Assembly: GCF_044748305.1 (NCBI RefSeq)
Contig: NZ_JBIVFT010000013.1
Coordinates: 1 to 64,000 of the forward strand
Direction: 5' to 3'
Source of the DNA: Arthrobacter_E sp044748305
GTDB taxonomy: Bacteria > Actinomycetota > Actinomycetes > Actinomycetales > Micrococcaceae
DNA length: 64,000 nt
Positions 1 to 8,345 of the stretch are shown here, piece by piece. The notes beneath the pieces were generated by a model. That model was not told the DNA's origin. It searched no databases and was given only the letters and a program-made list of their open reading frames with translations. Made by a program: the position numbers and the translations under genes. Numbering within the stretch: the stretch's first letter is position 1; each line of letters opens with the position of its first letter.

Positions 1-120
1 TCCTCCCTCCCCCCCCCCACCTGGGGGGGGGGGGGGGCCGCGCCCGTCGCGCTTAACACGCACCCCCCCCCCCCCCCCCGCCGGCGGGGGGGGGGCCGGC
101 CCCCCCCCCCCCCCCACGGC
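1..120. other. Homopolymer C/G tract at window edge
   Basis: The first 120 bases consist mostly of runs of C and G (for example C at 62-79 and 104-115, G at 24-37 and 87-95), separated by short normal sequence. No gene is visible. C-runs and G-runs could pair, but such homopolymers are more typical of a contig end or polishing error than of a bacterial promoter. The promoter of the downstream operon should lie here, but it cannot be read reliably. Confidence 0.6.
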
Positions 121-161
121 CCCACCACCCTCACTCGCACCTCACTTCTGAAAGCAGCATC

Positions 162-1433
162 GTGAACTTCTCCATGTCCCGCATCGGCCGCGCTCTCGGT
201 TTCGCACTCCTGGGTTCGTTCTTCCTCGCCGGCTCGCTGGCCGCCCCGCCTGTCGCGGCGGCGCCCGGCGACGGTTCCGGTGCAGGGGCCATCACCCTCG
301 ACCCGAATTCCGGAACCTGGTACACCCCGGGGGACCCCGGAGTCCCGCTCGGTGGATACCCCGTGACCGTCACGGGTTCACTCGAATGTCCCGCGAGCAG
401 TGGTGGCACCGTCGGCGCGTTACCGTTCATCGCTGAACAGGGCAGCGAACTGCCCGTGGTGGATGCGAACACGACTCCGCAGTCGTTGATCGACTCCGGC
501 GCCCTCGTGGCGTACTCCGACACCGGGCTCCTGGGCGATGGGAGTACGAAGTTCTCGTCATACACCGGGGAATTTTTCAGCACCAGGAACAACTGGGTCG
601 CCAAGTCCGCGCTGCCCGGTGTCCTGAAGCCGAACCACAGCTACAGCTTCGGAGTTCTCTGCGTCGAGAGCGTGCTCGACATGACCACTTGGACGGGCAA
701 GACGACGGTTCAAGGGATCAACGGCAAGGCGGTCACGGCCTGGACGGCCCTCACCACCGGCGCCGATGTCAAGAACTGGAGCACTCCGGCCAAGCTCAAT
801 CCCACCACCACCAAGTTGAGCGGTACGGGCAAAGTCGGTTCCGTCGATCTCAGTGCCGAGGTCAATGCCGACATCGCGGGCGGGCTCGCGGACGATGCGC
901 AAGGCGTCATCGAGTTCTACGAGGGTGCCGCCAAGCTCGGTCAGCAGACGGTTTCGGCAGGCAAGGCGACGTTTGCGGTGAACAATCTGGAACCGGGCTC
1001 GACCCATGACTACACCGCGAAGTTCGTTCCTGCTGAGCCGGGTGCCACCGGACCCTTTTACGGCGGCTCCGAGTCCACCGTGGTCTCCGTGAGAGTCCCC
1101 ACGACGACGCCCACGACTCCGCCGCCGACTGAAAGCCCGTCCCCGACTCCTACGCCCAGTGAGAGTTCGGAGACGACGTCGCCCTCCCCGAGCGAGAGCG
1201 AGCCCGATCCCGGCCCTGGCGACACGGGCAGCAGCGCCGCCCCGGCGCCCGGCGGTGGCGCACACACGCCCGGGGCCAACAGCGGCTTCGCCCCGCTGAC
1301 CGGCTGGCTCGGGCAGACGGTCTCCTCACCCGAAGGAATCACCGGCCTGTTCGCCGCCGCCCTGGTCCTGGTCACAGGATTCGCCTTTGGCTTCAACATC
1401 CTGACTCGGCGCGCCAGGAAGCGCGGGCACTGA
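162..1433 (+). CDS. Secreted, C-terminally membrane-anchored Ig-like surface protein
   Basis: Product of 423 aa. Residues 1-34 form a Sec signal peptide (Arg, hydrophobic core, then APPVAAAP). Residues ~40-210 are an extracellular domain I do not recognise. Residues ~214-305 resemble a bacterial Ig-like repeat (GVIEFYEGAAKLGQ followed by a beta-rich stretch ending in FVPAEPG). Residues ~308-375 are a Thr/Ser/Pro linker suited to crossing the wall. A transmembrane helix (~394-416) and the basic tail RRARKRGH end the protein. This is the layout of a sortase substrate, but the pre-helix motif is FAPLTG rather than LPXTG or LAXTG. I chose the GTG at 162 because GAAAG (150-154) lies 7 bases upstream; ATG 174 is the alternative. 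It is the first gene of the Pst/sortase operon, so a surface role is inferred. Confidence 0.8.
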   Translation: MNFSMSRIGRALGFALLGSFFLAGSLAAPPVAAAPGDGSGAGAITLDPNSGTWYTPGDPGVPLGGYPVTVTGSLECPASSGGTVGALPFIAEQGSELPVVDANTTPQSLIDSGALVAYSDTGLLGDGSTKFSSYTGEFFSTRNNWVAKSALPGVLKPNHSYSFGVLCVESVLDMTTWTGKTTVQGINGKAVTAWTALTTGADVKNWSTPAKLNPTTTKLSGTGKVGSVDLSAEVNADIAGGLADDAQGVIEFYEGAAKLGQQTVSAGKATFAVNNLEPGSTHDYTAKFVPAEPGATGPFYGGSESTVVSVRVPTTTPTTPPPTESPSPTPTPSESSETTSPSPSESEPDPGPGDTGSSAAPAPGGGAHTPGANSGFAPLTGWLGQTVSSPEGITGLFAAALVLVTGFAFGFNILTRRARKRGH

Positions 1434-1497
1434 GCCACTGCGTGTCCGTCCCCATCCCCGCCCCGTCTCAAGCCCGTGTTCCACGAAAGATCCCATC

Positions 1498-4278
1498 ATG
1501 CTTCTGCGAACTCTTCCTCCTGCATTAGGACGTCTGGTTTCCGTCGCAGCCGTGACTGTCGCCTCGCTCGGTGCCATAGCGATGCCACTCGCCACGGTGC
1601 CCGCTGCTCAAGCGGCCCCGCAGCCTTCGAACGACAAGGCCTGGGGACCGGACGGCAGCTTCGCCTCGGACTCGGCTGTCACCGTCCGCTGGGACAACAA
1701 GGGAAACGCCCCCGAGAACACGGTGGCCAGGGAACGGGCCACCCCGCTGCCTCACACAGCGGGCAAGAGCTATGCCGACATCCCGGCGCGGATCAGGAAT
1801 TCGGTTCAGTCGCTCCTCGGCCCGGACAACGGCCGTGGCGGGTTGAGCATGACGGTCTCGCAGAGCAAGGATCTGGTGAATCAGGTGATTGGCATCCGCC
1901 TGGATGGGCTTGCCGATCCGTCACCTGGTATTGGTGGCGGGGAGAGCGGCGACCAATTTCAGCTCTTTCAGTGCTGGGGAGCGCCCGGACCGAACGGCAA
2001 ACCGGATCCCGCAGCCCAGGCCCCGGATCCGAGTACTTGCGAGCTCGGTGCCGCCGGTTGGGGACAGCGAGGAAGCGCCATAGACGGCCCCACCACCTTC
2101 GCTCAGCAAATCGGCGGAGATCCACTGCTCGCCGGAGGTGACTGGGAGCGCGGCGGGCTCATCGATCAGGACGGTTATCTGAAGGTGATGGGAATCGACG
2201 GGTCGCTCGTATCCGGCTACCCGTTGACGAGCCCGGTCATCAACCAGAACTCCACCAATGAGGTATCGCGTCTCTATGTAAACAAGACCGGAACCGCAAG
2301 CGTGCCGTTCGAGGTCCATACCACCACGGAAGCCAAATTCATGGGCTGTGGCAAGCGAGAGGATGCTCCGTCCACGAGTGACTGCTGGCTAGTGGCCGTG
2401 CCAAAGGTGGGCCAGCTTCAAGGTGCCAAAGCCGCCAGTCCGTCTGCTTGGGCGCAGCGTCTTCAAGTGAAGATCAAGTTCCGTGACATCCCCAAGCCGT
2501 GCTCCAGTACCCAGCAGCGCCTCCTGTCTTCCGGTTCAGAAGTACTTGCGCCCGCTGCGGCTTCCTGGATCCCGGCCCTTTGCGGCCAGGGACAAGGCTT
2601 CGCCCTCGCCAAAGTCGCCGACTCCAACGCCCGCGTCCAACAAGCCGGTGGCAATCCGTTGGCTTTCACTTCTCAGCCGTCCAGCGGGGCGGAGCACACA
2701 CCAGTCGCACTCGCCGGGGTAAGTATCGGGTACCGGGTCGGGTTGACCGATGTTGTGGACGGAAAGCCGCAATCTGCTGGTCTGGTCACAGGGCTGAAAC
2801 TCAATGCCAGGCTCCTCGCGAAGTTGCTGACGTCGAGCTATAGCCAAGCCAATCTGGTTCGGCCTCAGCCTCCCGGATACGATTCCCCGTTCTATCTTTC
2901 GTACGACCCGGAGTTCCTGCGGCTGAACCCCCAATTGAATTTCGATAAGGACAAGCCGCCGTATCTGAACCTTCTGGACAACCGGAACTTCAATCTTGAG
3001 TTGCTTAACTCGGATGCCGCGCAGGTGGTTTGGAAATGGCTCGCCAGTGATCCTGCAGCCGCCTCATTTTTGAATGGTTGCCCTGATCCCGATGGGATGA
3101 CGGTTCAGCCGTTCTACTCGACACGAAGCTATGTCGGGTGCGAGTCACAAGCGAAGGCGCTGGAGACAAAAGCCGCCGCCCAACGGGCCGCTGCGGTTAA
3201 ACTCCCGGAATTCGTCGACGGTCCGCAAATCTATCCGCCCTATTCTGCGGCGTACCCTCAGGTGCTGTGGACCCAGGGAGAACCCGGCCTGATTGGAGAG
3301 GCGAAAACTGCCCCGCAGACCTTGCCTGACGCGTTTCCTCGTGTGGACAATATGGCGATCGCTGGGCAGCGAACCTCTCGAATGACTTTCGTGCAGAACA
3401 TCGACTATTGGTGCGACACCGTGGTCAGCCTCTGTCCTGTTCCTCCACCCGGGAAGTGGCAAGCTCAGTCCTCCAAGAGCCCGCGGGTCGGCACTTCCTC
3501 GGTCTTCGGCATCACCGACACCGCGACGGCCGCCAACTATCAGCTGCAGACCGCCCTCCTCTGCGACGACAGTGGCAAGGTCTGTGTCGGTGCCGATGAG
3601 TCCTCACTGACCAAGGCCTCCTCTGCTTTCACCACGGAGGCGGCACCTCAGCCGGATCCCGTGAAGGCCCTGGACGCCGGGGGATACCCGCTCACGATGC
3701 CGGTGTATGCGGCGCTCAAATCGGGGGCGAAGGCCACCCCGGACGTCGTGAAGCAGATCGACACGGTCATCAACTACATGACAGGTCCGGGACAGAAGCC
3801 GGGATTCGGCGTCGGCCAGCTTCCGCCAGGCTATGCGCCCATCACGGCGGCGATGAAGGCCCAGGCCACGTGCGCGCTTGCCACCTTCAAAGGCGAAAGG
3901 AAACCCGGCTGTTCCAGCGGAGCTCCAGTGGAGAGCAAACCCGGCGGCTCCGGTTCTCTCATCCCAGATGTGAGCCGGCCGGCCAACGGTGCCCAGGGAC
4001 CGCTCACACCCCTCCTGCCGAACGTCAAAGGCGACGGCGGTGCCGCGAACACCGCCGCGGAACCGACGGATGCCGGTGCCGCGGCCGGTCAGCCCGCCCC
4101 GGACGGCAGCAAGAGCACTCAGCAGGCCGACGCCGCCAGCCCGGTCAGCAACGGAGTCACCGCGGTGACTCCGGCCGCATGGGCCAGCTACGGTCTGTTC
4201 GTCCTCCTGGGGCTCGGGCTCGTGGCGTCCATCGCATCCCCCATTCTCAAGCGCCTTCGCGGTGGGGGAGAAGCATGA
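1498..4278 (+). CDS. Large secreted, membrane-anchored protein with PstS-like features
   Basis: Product of 926 aa. The signal peptide is residues 1-39 (AQA/AP cleavage site). A C-terminal Gly/Ala/Pro/Ser-rich stretch (~810-895) leads to one transmembrane helix (~898-919) and a basic tail, KRLRGGGEA. In the ectodomain, the segment ~406-448 (GVSIGYRVGLTD, then LKLNARLLAKLLTSSY), YLSYDPEFLRLNP (~465) and YPLTMPVYAALKSG (~730) align by eye with the equivalent regions of the PstS encoded downstream, including LKLTQDALARIFTG. It may therefore be a greatly enlarged, divergent solute-binding protein; this is inference from short similarities. The phosphate-loop signature SGSGT is not obvious, so the ligand is unknown. 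GAAAGA precedes the start at normal spacing. The stop overlaps the pstC start (ATGA). Confidence 0.75.
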   Translation: MLLRTLPPALGRLVSVAAVTVASLGAIAMPLATVPAAQAAPQPSNDKAWGPDGSFASDSAVTVRWDNKGNAPENTVARERATPLPHTAGKSYADIPARIRNSVQSLLGPDNGRGGLSMTVSQSKDLVNQVIGIRLDGLADPSPGIGGGESGDQFQLFQCWGAPGPNGKPDPAAQAPDPSTCELGAAGWGQRGSAIDGPTTFAQQIGGDPLLAGGDWERGGLIDQDGYLKVMGIDGSLVSGYPLTSPVINQNSTNEVSRLYVNKTGTASVPFEVHTTTEAKFMGCGKREDAPSTSDCWLVAVPKVGQLQGAKAASPSAWAQRLQVKIKFRDIPKPCSSTQQRLLSSGSEVLAPAAASWIPALCGQGQGFALAKVADSNARVQQAGGNPLAFTSQPSSGAEHTPVALAGVSIGYRVGLTDVVDGKPQSAGLVTGLKLNARLLAKLLTSSYSQANLVRPQPPGYDSPFYLSYDPEFLRLNPQLNFDKDKPPYLNLLDNRNFNLELLNSDAAQVVWKWLASDPAAASFLNGCPDPDGMTVQPFYSTRSYVGCESQAKALETKAAAQRAAAVKLPEFVDGPQIYPPYSAAYPQVLWTQGEPGLIGEAKTAPQTLPDAFPRVDNMAIAGQRTSRMTFVQNIDYWCDTVVSLCPVPPPGKWQAQSSKSPRVGTSSVFGITDTATAANYQLQTALLCDDSGKVCVGADESSLTKASSAFTTEAAPQPDPVKALDAGGYPLTMPVYAALKSGAKATPDVVKQIDTVINYMTGPGQKPGFGVGQLPPGYAPITAAMKAQATCALATFKGERKPGCSSGAPVESKPGGSGSLIPDVSRPANGAQGPLTPLLPNVKGDGGAANTAAEPTDAGAAAGQPAPDGSKSTQQADAASPVSNGVTAVTPAAWASYGLFVLLGLGLVASIASPILKRLRGGGEA

Positions 4279-5300
4279 GCACGTCCATCCGCAATGAGGC
4301 GGCCCTCGGAGCGCCGCCGTCCGGGCCGCGCAAGATCCGGCAGGTGCTGGAGCGCAAGGACCTGTGGTTCAGGGCTCTGACCCGCAGCGGCGGAGTGGTC
4401 GTGCTGGCGGTCATGGCCTTGGTGGGGCTGTTCCTCGCCGGAAACGGCATCTCCGCGATCAACTCGGTGGGCCTGGGGAACTTCCTCACCACTCAGGAAT
4501 GGGCGCCGGAGAACAACAATTTCGGAATCGCCGCCGTGATCACCGGTTCCGTGCTGATCGCTGCCGTCGCGCTCCTGGTCTCCCTGCCCCTTGCGCTGGG
4601 CACGGCACTCTTCATCACCGAGGTGGCCGGAGGACGGGTGCGGAGCATCCTCACCTCGGTGATCGACCTGATGGCAGCCGTCCCCTCGGTGGTCTTCGGG
4701 CTCTGGGGCCTGAGCTTCCTCCAGGTGCAGATCGTTCCCTTCGCCCGCTGGCTCTCCACGTGGTTCGGCTGGATCCCGATCTTCGCCGTGGACGGCGTGG
4801 AACCAGATAATCCGCTGCCCAATGACTCGCTCTACACCTCGTCCACCTTCATAGCGGGCCTCGTCGTGGCGCTCATGATCCTGCCCATCCAGACCTCCGT
4901 GATGATGGAGTCCTTCTCCCGGGCACCCATCGGGGAACGGGAGGGTGCTTATGCGCTCGGGGCCACTCGCTGGGGCATGATCCGTTCGGTGGTGATCCCT
5001 TTCGGAAAGGGCGGCATCATCGGCGGCACCATGCTCGGACTGGGCAGGGCGCTCGGCGAGACGATCGCCATCTACCTCATCATCAACACGGCCTCCTACG
5101 CGATCAACTTCCACGTCCTCCAGACCGGGGCCAACTCGGTGGCGGCTCTCATCGCCCTCAAGTACGGGGAGGCCAACGAATTCACCATGTCCGCGCTGAT
5201 GGCCGCAGGTCTGGCGCTGTTCGTCCTGACCATGCTGGTCAACTTCACGGCGTCGGCCATCATCGCGCGTTCGCGTTCGGGCGCGGAAAGTGAGGCCTGA
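4275..5300 (+). CDS. pstC: Phosphate ABC transporter permease PstC
   Basis: Product of 341 aa, typical of PstC. It is one of two membrane subunits that form the channel for high-affinity phosphate import across the cytoplasmic membrane. Six hydrophobic segments are visible. The family signatures are present: the LPLALGTALFITEVAG stretch, the LMAAVPSVVFGLWG helix, and a cytoplasmic EAA-type loop (REGAYALGATRWGMI) that docks PstB. The ATG at 4275 overlaps the preceding stop by four bases, implying translational coupling. A much longer in-frame upstream extension is open but runs inside the preceding gene and has no coding support. The PstC assignment is firm; that phosphate is the substrate rests on family membership and on the adjacent pstA, pstS and pstB. 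Confidence 0.95.
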   Translation: MSTSIRNEAALGAPPSGPRKIRQVLERKDLWFRALTRSGGVVVLAVMALVGLFLAGNGISAINSVGLGNFLTTQEWAPENNNFGIAAVITGSVLIAAVALLVSLPLALGTALFITEVAGGRVRSILTSVIDLMAAVPSVVFGLWGLSFLQVQIVPFARWLSTWFGWIPIFAVDGVEPDNPLPNDSLYTSSTFIAGLVVALMILPIQTSVMMESFSRAPIGEREGAYALGATRWGMIRSVVIPFGKGGIIGGTMLGLGRALGETIAIYLIINTASYAINFHVLQTGANSVAALIALKYGEANEFTMSALMAAGLALFVLTMLVNFTASAIIARSRSGAESEA

Positions 5301-5301
5301 G

Positions 5302-6555
5302 ATGACGACGGAAATGATCGGAACCAGAGCACCGGAAGAACGGCTGGACGCCGAGAAGACGTCCCTGCCTCGGCTGGACCTGCCGGAGACGGCACCTCCT
5401 CAGGAGCGGATCCGGATCGGCGTATCGAAGGAGGAGGTGCTCTCCATCGCCGGTGCCGGTGCAGCTGGCCTCTCGGTGGGAGCCCTGCTCTGCATCGCGT
5501 TGGGGATCGTACCTCTGGGCTGGATGCCTCTTCTGAGTTATCTCTGGTTCCTGGGCACCTACGCCGCGTTGGTGTTCATCACGAACCGTGGCCCTGCCGT
5601 GCGGGACAGGTTCTGGAGCGTCATGCTCTGGTCCGCCGCGATCGTGGTGGTGGCGTCGCTGGCCTTGGTGATCGGATTCACGGGAACGCGTGGATGGGAC
5701 GTGTTCGGCAACGCGAACTTCTTCACCCAGGACATGGGAGTGGCGGGCCCTCTGGCCCCGCTCGAGAAGGGTGGCATCATCCACGCCCTGGTGGGAACAC
5801 TGGAGCAGATCGGGATCGCCCTGGCCATCTCGGTCCCTTTCAGTGTCACCACCGCAGTGTTCCTCAACGAGGTCGGAGGCCGCTTCGCGCGGCTGGTCCG
5901 GACGGTGGTGGAGGCGATGACGGCCTTGCCGTCCGTGGTCGCCGGGCTGTTCATCTACGCGGCAGTGATCATCGGTATCACGCGGCAGTTCAACGGCTTC
6001 GCGGCCTCCCTGGCGATCACCGTCCTGATGATCCCCATCATGATCCGTTCCGCCGACGTCGTACTCCGCCTGGTGCCCGGCAATCTGCGCGAGGCGGGTC
6101 TCGCGCTCGGGGCCGGGCAGTGGAGTGTGGTGCTGCACGTGGTCCTGCCGACCGTACGCTCGGGGCTGGTGACGGCCATCATCCTCGGCACGGCACACGG
6201 CATCGGTGAGACCGCTCCGGTGCTGCTCACGGCGGGGGTCACGAACAATCTCAACTTCAACCCCTTCGAGGGACCACAGGTGTCCCTCCCGCTTGCGGCC
6301 CTGGAATTCGTGAAGTCGGGCCAGCCCAATATGGTGGCCCGCGGCTTCGCCACGGCCACCTTCCTCCTCTTCGTGGTGCTGGTGCTGTTCATACTCGCCC
6401 GTGTACTCGGTGGGCAGCAGGCGGGCAAGCTCACGGCAGGACAACAACGACGGCGCGCGGCAAGGTCCCGCGCCTGGCTCAGACGCATCGAGGAAAACCG
6501 CAGCCTGTGGCTGGTCAGCCACCCGACATACACCCCCGAGGACGAACGACCATGA
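5302..6555 (+). CDS. pstA: Phosphate ABC transporter permease PstA, extended at both ends
   Basis: Product of 417 aa, the partner permease of PstC. The core has the usual features: a GTLEQIGIALAISVPFSV helix, MTALPSVVAGLFIYA, the EAA loop REAGLALGAGQWSVV, and TAHGIGETAPVLLTAG. Most PstA proteins are about 280-310 aa. This one carries ~50 soluble N-terminal residues plus two additional hydrophobic segments (~residues 50-95) before the core, and a basic soluble C-terminal tail of ~45 residues. The extensions may contact the unusual partners encoded in this operon (inference). ATG 5302 is preferred because AGTGAGG lies 6 bases upstream; GTG 5290, overlapping the pstC end, is possible. The stop overlaps the pstS start. 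Confidence 0.92.
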   Translation: MTTEMIGTRAPEERLDAEKTSLPRLDLPETAPPQERIRIGVSKEEVLSIAGAGAAGLSVGALLCIALGIVPLGWMPLLSYLWFLGTYAALVFITNRGPAVRDRFWSVMLWSAAIVVVASLALVIGFTGTRGWDVFGNANFFTQDMGVAGPLAPLEKGGIIHALVGTLEQIGIALAISVPFSVTTAVFLNEVGGRFARLVRTVVEAMTALPSVVAGLFIYAAVIIGITRQFNGFAASLAITVLMIPIMIRSADVVLRLVPGNLREAGLALGAGQWSVVLHVVLPTVRSGLVTAIILGTAHGIGETAPVLLTAGVTNNLNFNPFEGPQVSLPLAALEFVKSGQPNMVARGFATATFLLFVVLVLFILARVLGGQQAGKLTAGQQRRRAARSRAWLRRIEENRSLWLVSHPTYTPEDERP

Positions 6556-8345
6556 CACACGAGCCCCAGAAGACCAGGCAGACCCGGGGCCGGGTGACCC
6601 GACGGGTCCTCGCCCTGCTGACGGTCCTGACCATCGCCTCCGGGACTTTCGTCCCGGCCGCCCTCGCCGCGAGCTACACCCGCATCGGCGGATCCGGCTC
6701 GTCCTGGGCCGGCAACGCGGTCAACCAGTGGGTCACGGACATCCGCTCCCAGGGAAGCACCGTGGACTACAACCCCAGCGGTTCCTCCACGGGACGTAAG
6801 GAATTCGCCAACGGCCTGGTGGACTTCGCGGTCTCCGAAATCCCGTACAAGGGCGACACCGCAGATCCTCAGGACACGGTGTTCCCCGGGTTCAAATACT
6901 CGATGCTGCCCATCGCCGCCGGTGGCACCAGCTTCATGTACAACCTGCCGGTCAACGGCAAGCGTTTCTCCGAACTCAAACTCACCCAGGATGCGCTGGC
7001 CAGGATCTTCACCGGAAAGGTGACCCGTTGGAATGATCCGGCGATTGCGAAGACCAACCCCGGAGTGAACCTGCCCGACCAACAGATCCGCGTCGTGGTG
7101 CGCTCCGAAGGGTCCGGGGCCACAGCCCAGTTCACCCTGTGGCTCAAGCGCCAGTTCCCGTCCTACTACGCCGAGCTCTGCGGCAAGACCGGCGGCTGCC
7201 CGAACGGCGGAGCCACCTCGTACTTCCCAGGCCAGGGGATATCCAACTTCTCGGCGCAGAACGGATCCAGCGGGGTGACGACCTACACGGCGAACACTCC
7301 GTACACCATCAACTACGACGAATACTCCTACGCTCTCGGGGCGAACTTCCCGGTGGCGCAGGTGGGCAATGCGGCAGGGTTCTTCACCATCCCCACCGAT
7401 ACGGCCGTGGCCGTGGCGCTGACCAAGGCCAAGATCAACACGGATGCGAGCTCACCGAACTATCTCAGCCAGGACCTCTCCGCCGTCTACACGCACAAGG
7501 ACCCACGGGTCTATGCGCTGTCCGCTTACACCTACATGCTGGCGCCGGCCCAGACCCGGGGCAGCTTCGACAACAGCAAAGGCGCCGCACTCGGCAACTT
7601 CTCGACGTATTCACTCTGTGAGGGGCAACAGACCATGGGAGCGCTGGGCTACTCGCCCCTGCCCATGAACCTGGTGATGTCCGCGATGCAGCAGGTCAAG
7701 AAGATCCCCGGACTGGACGCGGACACCAAGAGCCGGCTGGACTCGACGATCAACGCGGCCCAGAACAGTTCCGGTAACCCCTGCAACAACCCCACCTTCA
7801 AGCCGGGCCAGGACGTGAACAACAACCAGCTCGTCTTCACGGCGCCGTTCCCGAGCGGCTGTGACTCCGCGTGCCAGGCGCCCTGGAGGGGGAAGAACGT
7901 CGGCTACAACGCCGGCCCGGGTGCCAAGCCCGGTCAGGTGGCGGGAGGCTCCGACGGACCTGCGGCGGCGCAGGGCCCGGCCGCGGCACAGGGCCCCGGC
8001 TCCAACGGGGCGGTGCCGCAGGGCAACAGCCCGGCCGCCAAGAACCAGCCGGCCAAGGCGAACAAGTCCGGGGTGTCCTGCAACCGCGCCACCGGCCAGT
8101 GCACCGACGCCAAGGGAAATGTGCTGGCCGCGGAGCAGGCCCAGCAGTACATGGACGCCTCGGCGGAGGCTTCCGGCCCTGGCGCGAAGGCGGTTCCGCT
8201 GGTGCTTGCGGGGAACACGGGCTGGGGGACCTCTCAGAACCTGCTTCTGGTGGCCGCGTTGTTCCTTCTGCTGCTGGTCCTGACGCCGCCGCTCGCGGCG
8301 CGTTACATCAAGGGCGGACGCAGCGGGAAGGGGACCGACTCATGA
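6552..8345 (+). CDS. pstS: PstS-type phosphate-binding protein with a C-terminal membrane anchor
   Basis: Product of 597 aa, compared with ~330-380 for ordinary PstS. Residues 1-40 are a Sec signal peptide with no lipobox Cys, unlike the lipoprotein PstS of most Gram-positives. The binding domain is recognisable: IGGSGSSWAGNAVNQW (~45-60), PSGSSTGRKEFANG (~77-90), DFAVSEIPY, LKLTQDALARIFTGKVTRWND, and VVVRSEGSGATAQF (~182). These match the phosphate-contacting Ser/Thr/Gly loops of PstS. After ~430 comes an Ala/Gly/Pro/Asn-rich linker, then a hydrophobic helix (~565-585) with a short basic tail. LAGNTG precedes the helix and is reminiscent of, but not identical to, a LAXTG sorting motif. It overlaps pstA upstream and the sortase-like gene downstream, both by ATGA. 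Confidence 0.9.
   Translation: MTHEPQKTRQTRGRVTRRVLALLTVLTIASGTFVPAALAASYTRIGGSGSSWAGNAVNQWVTDIRSQGSTVDYNPSGSSTGRKEFANGLVDFAVSEIPYKGDTADPQDTVFPGFKYSMLPIAAGGTSFMYNLPVNGKRFSELKLTQDALARIFTGKVTRWNDPAIAKTNPGVNLPDQQIRVVVRSEGSGATAQFTLWLKRQFPSYYAELCGKTGGCPNGGATSYFPGQGISNFSAQNGSSGVTTYTANTPYTINYDEYSYALGANFPVAQVGNAAGFFTIPTDTAVAVALTKAKINTDASSPNYLSQDLSAVYTHKDPRVYALSAYTYMLAPAQTRGSFDNSKGAALGNFSTYSLCEGQQTMGALGYSPLPMNLVMSAMQQVKKIPGLDADTKSRLDSTINAAQNSSGNPCNNPTFKPGQDVNNNQLVFTAPFPSGCDSACQAPWRGKNVGYNAGPGAKPGQVAGGSDGPAAAQGPAAAQGPGSNGAVPQGNSPAAKNQPAKANKSGVSCNRATGQCTDAKGNVLAAEQAQQYMDASAEASGPGAKAVPLVLAGNTGWGTSQNLLLVAALFLLLLVLTPPLAARYIKGGRSGKGTDS

Noticed and set aside
558..1265. Long minus-strand frame opposite the first surface gene
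   Set aside because: It has no ribosome site, an Arg/Gly-rich composition and lies fully antisense to a well-supported gene; it is a product of high GC.
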